The notes: generated by a model from the letters alone, not told the origin. Positions 53,550 to 62,600 are shown, counted from the stretch's first letter. The stretch is DNA of 64,000 nt from Flagellimonas yonaguniensis (GCF_029193885.1 NZ_JARFVB010000002.1:248001-312000), one strand, 5' to 3'. Numbers and translations are program-made.

Positions 53550-55013
53550 TTATTTTTTTAGGCTCTCCAGAGCCTCTTTTATTTCTTTAAAATCATCAAA
53601 ATCGACCCGGACACCATTGGTCTCCTGGTAGGTCTCATGGCCTTTTCCCGCCACTAGGATGATATCGTTGGCCACTGCAAGCTTGCACGCTGTTCTTATT
53701 GCCTGCTTTCTATTTTCAATGGACAATACCTTTCGAACATTTTGGGCTTCAACTCCTGTTTCCATTTCTTCTATGATGGCTGCTGGAGACTCTGTTCTTG
53801 GATTGTCGGATGTGAAAATGGCCTGATTGCTCATTTCTGAAGCGATATGACCCATAACCGGACGCTTTGACTTATCACGGTCACCACCACACCCCACTAC
53901 GGTGATGACGTTTTCATTTCCAGTCCTCAATGCATTGATAGTAATCAATACATTTTTGAGTGCATCCGGCGTATGGGCATAATCAACAATAGCCGTTATC
54001 TTATCTTTTGATATGTAATATTGAAACCTGCCATCCACATTCTCCAACTCGCTCATCAGCCTGAGGGTCTCCATTTTTTCGAGCCCCAGAATATCGGCGG
54101 TGGCATAAATGGCCAGCAAATTGTACGCATTAAAATCCCCGATCAGTTTGGACCACAGTTCATTGTCATCAACTTTCAATAACTGACCGTTGAACTGTTT
54201 TTCCAAAATCTGTGCCCTGTAATCGGCGAAGGTCTTTAGAGCGTAGGTATATTTTTTGGCTCTGGTGTTCTGCAACATGACCAGTCCGTTCTTATCGTCG
54301 ATATTGACCAGGGCAAAAGCCGTTTTGGGCAATCCGTCGAACAATTCCTTCTTGGTATCCCGATATTCGGCAAAGGTTTTATGGTAATCCAAATGATCAT
54401 GGGACAAATTGGTAAAGATGGCTCCTTCAAAATAGAGCCCTTCTGCTCTTTTTTGATGGATTCCGTGTGAACTCACTTCCATAAAACAGAACTCCACCCC
54501 AGCTTCATTCATCATGGACAAATAATTATTGATGGTAAGTACATCTGGGGTAGTATGGGTGGTTTTAAACTCCTTGTCATCCACCAACACTTTGATAGTG
54601 GAAATCAACCCCACCTTAAAACCAGCTTTTTTGAACAGGTTGTACAAAAGAGTGGTTACCGTAGTCTTCCCATTGGTACCTGTAACCCCGACCAATTTTA
54701 GGTTCTTGGATGGATTATCGTAGAAGTTCGAAGCAATTACGGCCAGAGCACTATTGCAATTGTTCACTTGCAGATAAGTAACACCGTTGACCATAATTTC
54801 GGGAAGCTCTTCGCACACAATGGCCCTTGCTCCCGAATCCACAGCCTTTTGAATAAATTTATGTCCGTCGGTAAGGGTTCCACGAATGGCTACGAACACA
54901 TCGTCCATTTCAACTTTTCTGGAATCGAAATGAACGTTGTTCACCATCACGTTGGTATCCCCGCTCACAGCGGAAAGACTTACACCATACAATATGTCCT
55001 TCAATAACTTCAT
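53550..55013 (-). CDS. murE: UDP-MurNAc-tripeptide synthetase MurE, meso-DAP type
   Basis: Adds the third stem residue. ATP motif GVTGTNGKTTVTTLLYN, substrate motif TSDNPRTESP. DNPR is the signature of enzymes that use meso-diaminopimelate (lysine enzymes differ here), so A1-gamma peptidoglycan is predicted. 487 residues. Overlaps ftsI by 4 bp. Confidence 0.96.
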   Translation of the reverse strand: MKLLKDILYGVSLSAVSGDTNVMVNNVHFDSRKVEMDDVFVAIRGTLTDGHKFIQKAVDSGARAIVCEELPEIMVNGVTYLQVNNCNSALAVIASNFYDNPSKNLKLVGVTGTNGKTTVTTLLYNLFKKAGFKVGLISTIKVLVDDKEFKTTHTTPDVLTINNYLSMMNEAGVEFCFMEVSSHGIHQKRAEGLYFEGAIFTNLSHDHLDYHKTFAEYRDTKKELFDGLPKTAFALVNIDDKNGLVMLQNTRAKKYTYALKTFADYRAQILEKQFNGQLLKVDDNELWSKLIGDFNAYNLLAIYATADILGLEKMETLRLMSELENVDGRFQYYISKDKITAIVDYAHTPDALKNVLITINALRTGNENVITVVGCGGDRDKSKRPVMGHIASEMSNQAIFTSDNPRTESPAAIIEEMETGVEAQNVRKVLSIENRKQAIRTACKLAVANDIILVAGKGHETYQETNGVRVDFDDFKEIKEALESLKK

Positions 55014-57019
55014 GAAAGCTCCAATACTATTTTTTTGACCTGTTTGATATTGGTCCCCTGGTTTACCGACTGATTTTTTACTTTCCCATTCCCATGCACC
55101 TCGACTTCAATTCCCAAGTTTTCCAACAGGGAAACGGCATCCATTCCACTCATTCCCTTCACATTGGGTATAGTGCTGTATTTCTTCTGTACTTGGACAT
55201 AGTATTGCTGGTACTCTTTTTCCAAATCAGCATCTTCAATAATCCTACTATCCACTTCATCCACCATAGGTGAAATAGCGTGTATTTTTTGCGCCATGGA
55301 TTTAAACACTGGACCTGAAACATCCGCTCCATAGTAGCCTTCATCCTTATCTGGCTCATGAATCACCACAATACAGGAATATTTTGGGTTATCCGCAGGA
55401 AAGTATCCCGCAAAGGAGGAGATATACGCCAACTTATCAGGATTCTTGTGCACATAGTTTTTTTGTGTGGTTCCCGTTTTTCCTGCCATGGAAAAGTTTT
55501 TGGAATACATCCCATGTCCAGTTCCGTAATCCTTCTCCACAACATCCTTTAATAGCTGCTGCGCTTTTTTAACGGTCTCTTTTGAACAAATAGAAGAATT
55601 CAACACCTCCTTGTCAAATCGCTTTAACACCTTGTTGCCCTCACGCACTTCTTGAATCAAACGGGGTTTTACATATTCCCCATCATTGGCTATGGCATTG
55701 TAAAAAGCCAAAGTTTGAATCGGCGTCAACGAAACTTCATATCCGTGCGACATCCAACCCAAAGAAATTCCGGACCAACCCTTATCGCCAGGATATCGGA
55801 TTACAGGTGCCCCCTCTCCTTTTATTGGAATACCCAATTTTTTATGAAGTCCCATATTCATGAGACGGTTCACGAATTTTTCAGGCTGTTCCTTGTAATT
55901 TTCATTGATGATCTTCGCAAAAGCCGTGTTGGATGATACTGCAAAAGCCTTGGCGGCCGTAATTTCTCCGTACCCGCCCCATTTGGAATCCTTTACCACA
56001 CCATCATAAATACGGTATCTCCCTTTTTCGGTATCTATAACCGTATTGGTATCTATAACTTGATCTTCCAAAGCGGCCACCATGGACATTAATTTAAAAG
56101 TGGAACCGGGTTCATGGGATTCCCCAACCGCATAGTTCAACTTTTCATAATACTTTCCTTCGGACGTTCTTCCCAAATTGGAAATGGCCTTGATCTCGCC
56201 TGTTTTGGTTTCCATGACCACCACGCAACCATGATCGGCCTTGTATCTCTCCAATTGCTTTAACAATTCGTGATGGGCAATATCCTGAATATTGACATCG
56301 ATGGTGGACACCACGTCCAGACCATCTTGAGGCTCTACAATATTGTCCAGCCCAACGGGCTTCCACTGCCCTTTGGCAATTTTTTGTTTTAATCGCTTAC
56401 CTTCCTTACCACGGAGATAAGATTCCCCAAAGGCCCCGTCCAATCCTACACGAGTATAGTAACCATTTTCATCCACACGTTCATAACCAATGCTTCTGGC
56501 AGCCATTTTACCCAAAGGGTATTCACGAACCACACGATGGGTCTCGATAAAGCCTCCTTTGTATGGCCCAAGGTTGAACAATGGAAATTGCTTGATTCGC
56601 ACATAATCCAAGTACCCGACATTTCTAGCGACAAGTTTGTATCGGTTGCCATTAGCCCGTGCCTTACGGAACAATTGTCTGTAATAGGAAGAGGGTCTAT
56701 CGAACATTTTGCCCAAGGAATCGGACAGGGCAGCTACGTGGTTCTCAAAATTTTCTTGGGAAACCGTCTTTGCATCAAACCGGATTTCATATTTAGGAAC
56801 GGATGCCGCCAACAAACTGCCGTCTTCTGAATATAGGTTTCCGCGATTGGGCTCAATAGTAAACATCTTTTCGGTCTTACTCAGGGCAAGCTCCTTGTAC
56901 TTTTTGCCTTGCACCATTTGGATATCCACCAGTTTTACCACAACGGCAATGGCCAACACAAGAAGCCCCCCGGCTACGAGGTACAATCTGTTCATGATAT
57001 TTTTTTCGGTAATGGCCAC
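55010..57019 (-). CDS. ftsI: septal transpeptidase FtsI/PBP3 with one PASTA domain
   Basis: Class B penicillin-binding protein. TM near the N terminus (LYLVAGGLLVLAIAVVVKL), dimerisation domain, then transpeptidase with STFK nucleophile (EPGSTFKLMS), SSN (VSSNTAFAK) and KTGT (AGKTGTTQK). A C-terminal PASTA domain (IPNVKGMSGMDAVSLLENLG) is present; E. coli FtsI has none. 669 residues; GTG start overlapping the ftsL stop by one base, or ATG eight codons later (MNRLYLVAGG). Confidence 0.95.
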   Translation of the reverse strand: MAITEKNIMNRLYLVAGGLLVLAIAVVVKLVDIQMVQGKKYKELALSKTEKMFTIEPNRGNLYSEDGSLLAASVPKYEIRFDAKTVSQENFENHVAALSDSLGKMFDRPSSYYRQLFRKARANGNRYKLVARNVGYLDYVRIKQFPLFNLGPYKGGFIETHRVVREYPLGKMAARSIGYERVDENGYYTRVGLDGAFGESYLRGKEGKRLKQKIAKGQWKPVGLDNIVEPQDGLDVVSTIDVNIQDIAHHELLKQLERYKADHGCVVVMETKTGEIKAISNLGRTSEGKYYEKLNYAVGESHEPGSTFKLMSMVAALEDQVIDTNTVIDTEKGRYRIYDGVVKDSKWGGYGEITAAKAFAVSSNTAFAKIINENYKEQPEKFVNRLMNMGLHKKLGIPIKGEGAPVIRYPGDKGWSGISLGWMSHGYEVSLTPIQTLAFYNAIANDGEYVKPRLIQEVREGNKVLKRFDKEVLNSSICSKETVKKAQQLLKDVVEKDYGTGHGMYSKNFSMAGKTGTTQKNYVHKNPDKLAYISSFAGYFPADNPKYSCIVVIHEPDKDEGYYGADVSGPVFKSMAQKIHAISPMVDEVDSRIIEDADLEKEYQQYYVQVQKKYSTIPNVKGMSGMDAVSLLENLGIEVEVHGNGKVKNQSVNQGTNIKQVKKIVLELS

Positions 57020-57336
57020 TATTCCGCTGATTTAACTTTTATTTTTTTTGGCGGGTTTTGTGATGGTGCCAATCCTTTTTCGGCCACCACCTCGCGCAAA
57101 GTTGATTCGAGCTTCAGTTGCTGCACATTGGAACGTGCCTCAAAAAACTCACTTTTAAGTTTTCGCACCTCCTCGTTCAACTCTGCAATCTCCAATACTT
57201 TTTTATCGGCATTGTGACTACTGGAAATCATCAAGGCCGCCAAGAAGGAAGCAAACAACAAAAACATCCAGTTCTTGGGAGCATCGCCGCTCACCAAAAA
57301 CTTTCCTTTTAATATGTCCAGTAATCCTTTTCTCAT
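57019..57336 (-). CDS. ftsL: FtsL-like cell division protein
   Basis: Small bitopic protein of 105 residues: basic N terminus, one TM (WMFLLFASFLAALMISSSH) and a coiled-coil leucine-rich periplasmic region (VLEIAELNEEVRKLKSEFFE). Position between rsmH and ftsI is that of FtsL. Sequence is poorly conserved across phyla, so the call rests on topology and place. Confidence 0.85.
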   Translation of the reverse strand: MRKGLLDILKGKFLVSGDAPKNWMFLLFASFLAALMISSSHNADKKVLEIAELNEEVRKLKSEFFEARSNVQQLKLESTLREVVAEKGLAPSQNPPKKIKVKSAE

Positions 57337-57349
57337 TTCGTGTTCGTTT

Positions 57350-57424
57350 TGTCATTCCCGCGAAGGCGGGGATCTATCCTTCAATCATCTTTCGTCCGCC
57401 CCTTCGACTGCGCTCAGGGTGACA
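57350..57424. repeat. REP/MITE-like palindromic element
   Basis: Begins TGTCATTCCCG and ends CAGGGTGACA; TGTCA and TGACA are inverted ends. Inside is the stem CCCGC GAAG GCGGG near 57357-57370, and CTTCGACTGCGCTCAGG to the right. These strings look like dispersed intergenic repeats common in Bacteroidota and some Proteobacteria. A further TGTCATTTC follows at 57433. The element fills most of the ftsL-rsmH gap. Confidence 0.6.
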
Positions 57425-57451
57425 GCTCAAAATGTCATTTCAACTACACCC

Positions 57452-58354
57452 TTATATTTTTTCCGCAATGCGGAGTTTTGCACTTCTTGCCCTATTGTTA
57501 TTGGCTATTTCTTCTGCTGATGGAACAATCAATCCTCCAACTTTCTTCAAAGGGACATTGATGTTCCCGTAAAAATCCTTTTCAGGCTCGCCGTCAAACT
57601 TACCGGCCCGGATAAAGCGCTTTGCCAACCGATCCTCCAAGGAGTGGTAACTGATCAAGCTCAAACGACCACCTTCTTTCAAAATTTCGGGCACTTGCTC
57701 CAAAAATTCCTTGAGCACCTCAATCTCTTGGTTGACCTCTATTCTGATAGCCTGATAGATCTGCGCCAAAATTTTGTTCTCCTTCATTTTTGGCAAAAAC
57801 CTGCTCAACACCTTTTTAAGGTCATCAGTTGTTTTGATGGGCTCTTCCGATCTGGCTGCGACTATAGTCTTGGCCATGGCATTTGCATTTCGCAATTCAC
57901 CATATTGAAAAAGAACCGACGCTAAATCTTCTTGGGAATAGGAGTTCACTACCTGATAGGCGGACAACTCGTTGTTTTTATCCATCCGCATATCCAAATC
58001 CGCATTGAATCGAATAGAGAAACCGCGGTCTGCCTCGTCGAACTGATGGGAGGAAACCCCAAAATCCGCCAAAATTCCATCAACTTTCCGAATGCCATAG
58101 AACTTTAAAAACTGTTTGAGGTAGCGAAAGTTTTGATTGATCAATTGAAACCTATCATCATCTATTATATTCTGAAGGGCATCTTCATCTTGATCAAACG
58201 CGAACAACTTTCCGCTACTACCCAATCTTTTCAAAATTTCTTTGGAGTGCCCACCGCCACCAAAGGTGACATCCACATACACTCCATCTTCCTTTATATT
58301 CAATCCGTCCACTGACTCCTTCAGTAATACCGGATTGTGATACGCACTACTCAT
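57452..58354 (-). CDS. rsmH: 16S rRNA (cytosine(1402)-N4)-methyltransferase RsmH
   Basis: SAM-dependent enzyme for m4C1402 of 16S rRNA (MraW). NPVLLKESVDGL, SAM motif YVDVTFGGGGHSKEIL, ADFGVSSHQFDEADRGFS and SYHSLEDRLAKRFIR are canonical. The ATG at 58352-58354 (MSSAYHNPVLL) gives 300 residues and overlaps mraZ by 8 bp; ATG 58360 would add two residues. A longer in-frame start lies within mraZ and is rejected. Confidence 0.96.
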   Translation of the reverse strand: MSSAYHNPVLLKESVDGLNIKEDGVYVDVTFGGGGHSKEILKRLGSSGKLFAFDQDEDALQNIIDDDRFQLINQNFRYLKQFLKFYGIRKVDGILADFGVSSHQFDEADRGFSIRFNADLDMRMDKNNELSAYQVVNSYSQEDLASVLFQYGELRNANAMAKTIVAARSEEPIKTTDDLKKVLSRFLPKMKENKILAQIYQAIRIEVNQEIEVLKEFLEQVPEILKEGGRLSLISYHSLEDRLAKRFIRAGKFDGEPEKDFYGNINVPLKKVGGLIVPSAEEIANNNRARSAKLRIAEKI

Positions 58355-58802
58355 CGTCATCAAAAATCTCCTCGGCCAGATCCGCATAATCTTTCTCGCT
58401 TTCCGCCAAGACTTTCTCGTACATATCCTTGTTCCAAATCTCGATCTTGTCAAAAACCGCGTTCAGAACCACTTCTTTTTCGATACCAGCAAACTCAACC
58501 AAATTTTTTGGGATTTGCAATCTCCCAGAATCCCCATCAATGCTCACTTCCTTCATTCCGGCAACAAAATTTCTCACAAAAGCATCATACTTTCGGTTGA
58601 TTTTGCTTTTCTTCATCACTTTCTGCATCAACACATCGAACTCAGCCTTGGGGTATAATTCCAGGCATTGCTGAAAAACAGACCGCTTGATCACAAACCC
58701 ATCCTTGATTACGGGCAACAGTTGGTTCTTCAAAGAAATGGGCAACAACACCCTTCCTTTGGAGTCCGCTTTGCAATCATGTTGTCCTATGATATGGGTC
58801 AC
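58347..58802 (-). CDS. mraZ: transcriptional regulator MraZ
   Basis: AbrB-fold DNA-binding protein of 151 residues with two MraZ repeats (IIGQHDCKADSKGRVLLP and VSIDGDSGRLQIPKNLVEFA). First gene of the dcw cluster, and in other bacteria it binds its own promoter. GTG start. Three direct repeats at 10-bp spacing just upstream fit its known mode of binding. Confidence 0.95.
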   Translation of the reverse strand: MTHIIGQHDCKADSKGRVLLPISLKNQLLPVIKDGFVIKRSVFQQCLELYPKAEFDVLMQKVMKKSKINRKYDAFVRNFVAGMKEVSIDGDSGRLQIPKNLVEFAGIEKEVVLNAVFDKIEIWNKDMYEKVLAESEKDYADLAEEIFDDDE

Positions 58803-58831
58803 TAGAAATCAATTGGTTACTTAATACAACT

Positions 58832-58839
58832 CAAATATA
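58832..58839 (-). promoter_or_regulatory. -7 element of the mraZ/dcw promoter
   Basis: TATATTTG on the minus strand, a perfect TAnnTTTG, about 30 nt before the mraZ GTG. The -33 region falls inside the MraZ boxes. Confidence 0.5.
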
Positions 58840-58851
58840 TAGATTTTATTT

Positions 58852-58915
58852 CCACATTTCTCCACTTAAAACCACTTTTGTTAATAAATTCCCCACTTTT
58901 GAATAAAATCCACTT
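58852..58915 (-). promoter_or_regulatory. MraZ-box array upstream of mraZ
   Basis: On the minus strand AAGTGG occurs at 58872-58877 and 58862-58867, and ATGTGG at 58852-58857: exactly 10 bp apart. Further AAGTGG copies lie at 58893-58898 and 58910-58915. MraZ sites in E. coli and mycoplasmas are three or so tandem boxes with a 10-bp period and GTG/TGGG cores. The array covers the -33 region. Confidence 0.65.
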
Positions 58916-59032
58916 GTTTGTACCCCAAAATGGAACTTGTGACCGATGTCCAACACGTGATAAGATTTGAGCCGAATGAAGAAACTTGCCCCACTTATGT
59001 AAAAACCTAAAATCTTTGTGATATGAAATTCC

Positions 59033-59040
59033 TATATTTG
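59033..59040 (+). promoter_or_regulatory. -7 element of the hydrolase-engB promoter
   Basis: TATATTTG, 26 bp before the hydrolase ATG. The nearest TTTG (59015-59018) is only 14 bp upstream, so the -33 part is unsure. Confidence 0.4.
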
Positions 59041-59066
59041 CGCCTCTTACTACCAACTGACTATAG

Positions 59067-59831
59067 ATGGAAGAGCATTTAATCGAGGATGGCAAATACC
59101 GATATATAGAAAAGGGAGAAGGTACTCCCATGATCATATTGCACGGTTTGATGGGAGGCTTGAGCAACTTCCAAGGAGTATCCGAATATTTTCCACCTAA
59201 AGGATACCAAGTACTTATTCCAGAATTGCCCATTTACGATATGCCATTGTTAAAAACCACGGTAAAGAACTTTGCCACGTTCTTGGAAGGGTTTATCGAA
59301 CACAAGGGTCTGAAGGATGTTATCTTGCTTGGAAATTCCTTGGGCGGACATATTGGTCTGTTACACACCAAAATGTTCCCCGAAATGGTAAAGGCTTTGG
59401 TAATTACAGGAAGTTCTGGACTCTACGAGAGCGCCATGGGTGATGGATACCCGAAGCGTGGTGATTACGAGTTCATTAAAAAGAAGGCAGAGGACGTATT
59501 TTACGACCCAAAAGTGGCCACAAAGGAAATCGTGGACGAGGTTTTTGCAACCGTGAACGACAGGATGAAGTTGGTAAAGACATTGGCCATAGCCAAAAGT
59601 GCCATTCGCCATAATATGTCCAAAGACCTGCCCCACATGAATACACCAACATGTATTATTTGGGGAGAAAACGATACAGTGACCCCACCGAATGTGGCCA
59701 AGGAATTCCATGAATTGCTACCTGATTCCGATTTATATTGGATAGAAAAATGTGGCCATGCCCCCATGATGGAGCACCCCAACGACTTTAACCATATTCT
59801 TGAAGCTTGGCTGAAAAAGCGTAACTTCTAG
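59067..59831 (+). CDS. alpha/beta hydrolase
   Basis: 254 residues, no signal peptide. Oxyanion region ILHGLMGGLSN, nucleophile elbow LLGNSLGGHIG (Ser near residue 94), acid region WGENDTVTPP and catalytic His in KCGHAPMMEHP. Similar to C-C hydrolase/haloperoxidase-like esterases; substrate unknown. The engB gene follows after two bases, so they probably share a transcript. Confidence 0.92.
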   Translation: MEEHLIEDGKYRYIEKGEGTPMIILHGLMGGLSNFQGVSEYFPPKGYQVLIPELPIYDMPLLKTTVKNFATFLEGFIEHKGLKDVILLGNSLGGHIGLLHTKMFPEMVKALVITGSSGLYESAMGDGYPKRGDYEFIKKKAEDVFYDPKVATKEIVDEVFATVNDRMKLVKTLAIAKSAIRHNMSKDLPHMNTPTCIIWGENDTVTPPNVAKEFHELLPDSDLYWIEKCGHAPMMEHPNDFNHILEAWLKKRNF

Positions 59832-59833
59832 GC

Positions 59834-60448
59834 ATGAAAATTACCTCAGCAGAATTTGTGATGAGCAACTCCAATGTTGCCAAATGCCCCAATGAGCCCT
59901 TACCCGAATACGCCTTTATCGGTAGGTCCAATGTAGGGAAATCATCCTTGATCAATATGCTGGTGGAGCGAAAAGCACTGGCCAAAACCTCGGGAAGACC
60001 CGGAAAGACACAACTCATCAACCATTTTAAGATCAACAACAATTGGTTTTTGGTGGATTTGCCAGGTTACGGCTATGCTCGGGTTTCCAAAAAAGACAAA
60101 AAAACCTTTCAGAAATACATTACCGAGTATTTTCAGAAAAGAAAGCAACTGGTATGTGGTTTTGTGTTGGTGGATATCCGCCACGACCCACAACCTGTGG
60201 ACCTTGAATTCATGGAATGGCTGGGCACCAACCAGATTCCTTTTGCCATAATCTTTACCAAGGCGGACAAACTCAAACCTGCCGTTATCGAAAAGCAAGC
60301 AAATGCTTACCTCCAAAAATTATTGGAAGGTGCTTGGGAAGAAGCACCTCCACATTTTACCACTTCATCAACCAACCGAATGGGGAGGGAAGAACTTCTT
60401 GAGTTCATCGACGGTATCAACCAACAATTTTTCCAGAGCAACAAATAA
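59834..60448 (+). CDS. engB: ribosome biogenesis GTPase EngB (YihA/YsxC)
   Basis: Small GTPase for 50S assembly. G1 GRSNVGKSSLIN, G3 DLPGYG, G4 FTKADK and G5 TSS are all present. 204 residues, normal. Follows the hydrolase gene by two bases. Confidence 0.96.
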   Translation: MKITSAEFVMSNSNVAKCPNEPLPEYAFIGRSNVGKSSLINMLVERKALAKTSGRPGKTQLINHFKINNNWFLVDLPGYGYARVSKKDKKTFQKYITEYFQKRKQLVCGFVLVDIRHDPQPVDLEFMEWLGTNQIPFAIIFTKADKLKPAVIEKQANAYLQKLLEGAWEEAPPHFTTSSTNRMGREELLEFIDGINQQFFQSNK

Positions 60449-60552
60449 CCATAAAGCCCTACTTTCCTCATTAATCAAACAAGGTAAGATTAGGTCCGAT
60501 TTTACGACTAATAGCTACCTGAAAAAGCTTTTATAAATCAAAAATCGATACA

Positions 60553-61281
60553 ATGAAATCTGTATTGCACAAAGCAGCAACTCGCGGCCACGCTGACCAT
60601 GGCTGGTTGAATTCACATCATACTTTTAGTTTTGCAGGCTACCACGACCCAGAGCGCATGCACTTTGGGGTTTTGCGTGTACTGAATGATGACCAAGTGG
60701 CTCCCGGAAGAGGTTTTGGAACCCACCCGCACGACAATATGGAAATCATATCCATTCCTTTGGGAGGGGATTTGGAACACAAGGATAGCATGGGCAATAC
60801 CACGACCATCAAAGAAGGGGACGTACAGGTAATGAGTGCTGGCACCGGTATTCAGCATAGCGAGTACAACAAAAACACAGACCAAGAAGTTAAGTTTTTA
60901 CAGATATGGGTTTTCCCCAACAAGCGAAATGTGGAACCTAGATATGACCAGATTTCCATTCGGGACATTGAAAAAAAGAATGCCTTTTACCAAGTACTTT
61001 CACCCAATCCTGATGATGAAGGGGTTTGGGTACATCAAGATGCTTGGTTCCATTTAGGAAAATTTGAATCGGGTGCCTCAGATTCCTATCGGATAAAAAA
61101 AGAAGGCAATGGGGTTTACGCATTTATTTTGGATGGAGATGTTGAGATCGATGGCCAAAAACTGGGAAAACGAGATGGGTTTGGCGTATGGGAAGCGGAC
61201 AGTTTTGATTTAAAATCGCTTACCAATAGCCGAGTTTTGTTAATGGAAGTTCCGATGGCCTTGCCGCGAATCAATGGATAA
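60553..61281 (+). CDS. pirin-family protein
   Basis: Bicupin of 242 residues. Metal ligands in the N-terminal cupin: FGTHPHDNMEIISIPLGG and later QHSEYNKN. Starts with RGHADHGWLNSHHTFSF, typical of YhhW-like pirins with quercetinase-like activity. Function here unknown; single gene. Confidence 0.93.
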   Translation: MKSVLHKAATRGHADHGWLNSHHTFSFAGYHDPERMHFGVLRVLNDDQVAPGRGFGTHPHDNMEIISIPLGGDLEHKDSMGNTTTIKEGDVQVMSAGTGIQHSEYNKNTDQEVKFLQIWVFPNKRNVEPRYDQISIRDIEKKNAFYQVLSPNPDDEGVWVHQDAWFHLGKFESGASDSYRIKKEGNGVYAFILDGDVEIDGQKLGKRDGFGVWEADSFDLKSLTNSRVLLMEVPMALPRING

Positions 61282-61344
61282 ATTAAATTGAAAAAGGTAG
61301 GATAATCAATATGCCGGATGCAGGAAGGGACCTGAACATACCCC

Positions 61345-61422
61345 AATCCGTCAATTGAAACTCAGCATCCGTCAATTACCAACCGTAATAATGCGTTTTC
61401 TTTCATTATTTTGAATAACGCA
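61345..61422 (+). promoter_or_regulatory. direct repeats spaced 21 bp, plus an inverted repeat
   Basis: ATCCGTCAATT occurs at 61346-61356 and 61367-61377, exactly 21 bp apart (two helix turns), like sites of LytTR-type regulators. TGCGTT (61392-61397) and AACGCA (61417-61422) form an inverted repeat just before the next ATG at 61430. Confidence 0.45.
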
Positions 61423-61429
61423 CATCAAA

Positions 61430-61909
61430 ATGAATGATAGCAATAACGGAATTTCAAGTTTTTTAAAAAGAATCAACCTACTTCACAAAGCCATAATGGC
61501 AAGTCCGATTCTGGTTGGCATAGTTGTATACCAATTGGCGGACAACCCATATTTATTGATTTTGCATGCATGGGATATTTTATTGGCTTTTGTAATCTGC
61601 ACTATTGTTCTAGGCATATATTTAAGCGACCTGATTTTTAGAAAATATCTTTTGGGCATTTCAACCGACCTATCACTACCCAAAAAACTTGAGAAATTCC
61701 AAACTGTCTTTTTATTGAAAATGATACTTCTGGAAATGCCTTCACTTATAAGTGCTGCAGTTTTTTATTTGACCCAAAACCAACTATACCTCATGATCAT
61801 CGGAGGAATGGTGGTTTATATGATTTTACAATCACCAAAAAAGGAAAGTATAATCCGTGCCTTGGATTTAAGGGGTAAGGACAAAGTTAAATTCAATCAA
61901 GCGAATTAG
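61430..61909 (+). CDS. unknown four-helix membrane protein
   Basis: 159 residues with four hydrophobic segments (about 22-38, 45-65, 90-112 and 118-135) and a short charged C terminus (RGKDKVKFNQAN). No known domain was recognised. A predicted lipoprotein gene follows 7 bp downstream; the pair likely forms one unit controlled by the repeats upstream. Confidence 0.75.
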   Translation: MNDSNNGISSFLKRINLLHKAIMASPILVGIVVYQLADNPYLLILHAWDILLAFVICTIVLGIYLSDLIFRKYLLGISTDLSLPKKLEKFQTVFLLKMILLEMPSLISAAVFYLTQNQLYLMIIGGMVVYMILQSPKKESIIRALDLRGKDKVKFNQAN

Positions 61910-61916
61910 TCCACAC

Positions 61917-62582
61917 ATGTTCAGTTCCGCACTTTTTAAATTTGTATGCCCTTTCCTTATTCTTTTAATCATGTCCAATTGCACTTCTTCCCGTCAAGCA
62001 ACAAAAATTGAAAACGCCACTGTGGAAAAAATTAAAAAATTAGACAAAAAATCGATTATTAAAATGGGGCAAAACATTTTAAAACAGGAAATCGGGGAAA
62101 ATGCACCCGATTTTTATGAGCAAAAGGTATATGCCAATGCCAGCTCAGTATTGGTACAGTTCCAAGTGCCCCTAAAGTTTGCAGCACTTAATTCGAACTA
62201 TTATTATGGCGCATCCATTGAATTGATTTCAAAATCCTTGACCCTTGATCCAATCTTCAACTCAGATTCGGTTTCAAATGGCTTGGATTACCTATCATTC
62301 TACAGACCTACTAAAAGCGACCACCGTTCAATAGAGGATATTTTACACAAAATCAATAGCCCCTATAAATCAATGAGGAAGATTTGGCGCGCCTTAATAG
62401 ACCAACACGAACGCCTTACAGTAATTGAAAAGGAAAATTATTATGAAATTGAATCCCTGTCACAACATCAAAGTTCCCGATTTAAACTAATGAAAGGTTC
62501 AGGGGAGACCCTAAATCGTTCACATCGACATCTTAAATCCCAAACTATGAAAGAAATGGGTTATGTTGAAATCAAAAAATAG
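61917..62582 (+). CDS. unknown lipoprotein
   Basis: 221 residues. Signal sequence with lipobox ILLIMSNC, then a basic region (KIENATVEKIKKLDKKS) and a mixed alpha/beta domain rich in Tyr and Ser. Family not recognised; no repeats or enzyme motifs seen. Likely periplasmic-facing lipoprotein coexpressed with the membrane protein before it. Ends 18 bp before the convergent gldC stop. Confidence 0.75.
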   Translation: MFSSALFKFVCPFLILLIMSNCTSSRQATKIENATVEKIKKLDKKSIIKMGQNILKQEIGENAPDFYEQKVYANASSVLVQFQVPLKFAALNSNYYYGASIELISKSLTLDPIFNSDSVSNGLDYLSFYRPTKSDHRSIEDILHKINSPYKSMRKIWRALIDQHERLTVIEKENYYEIESLSQHQSSRFKLMKGSGETLNRSHRHLKSQTMKEMGYVEIKK

Positions 62583-62600
62583 GCTCTGAAGATTGGAGGC

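Noticed and set aside
57357-57370. GC-rich stem read as an intrinsic terminator after rsmH
   Set aside because: No T-run follows on either strand and the sequence belongs to a larger repeat with inverted ends, so a REP-like element explains it better.
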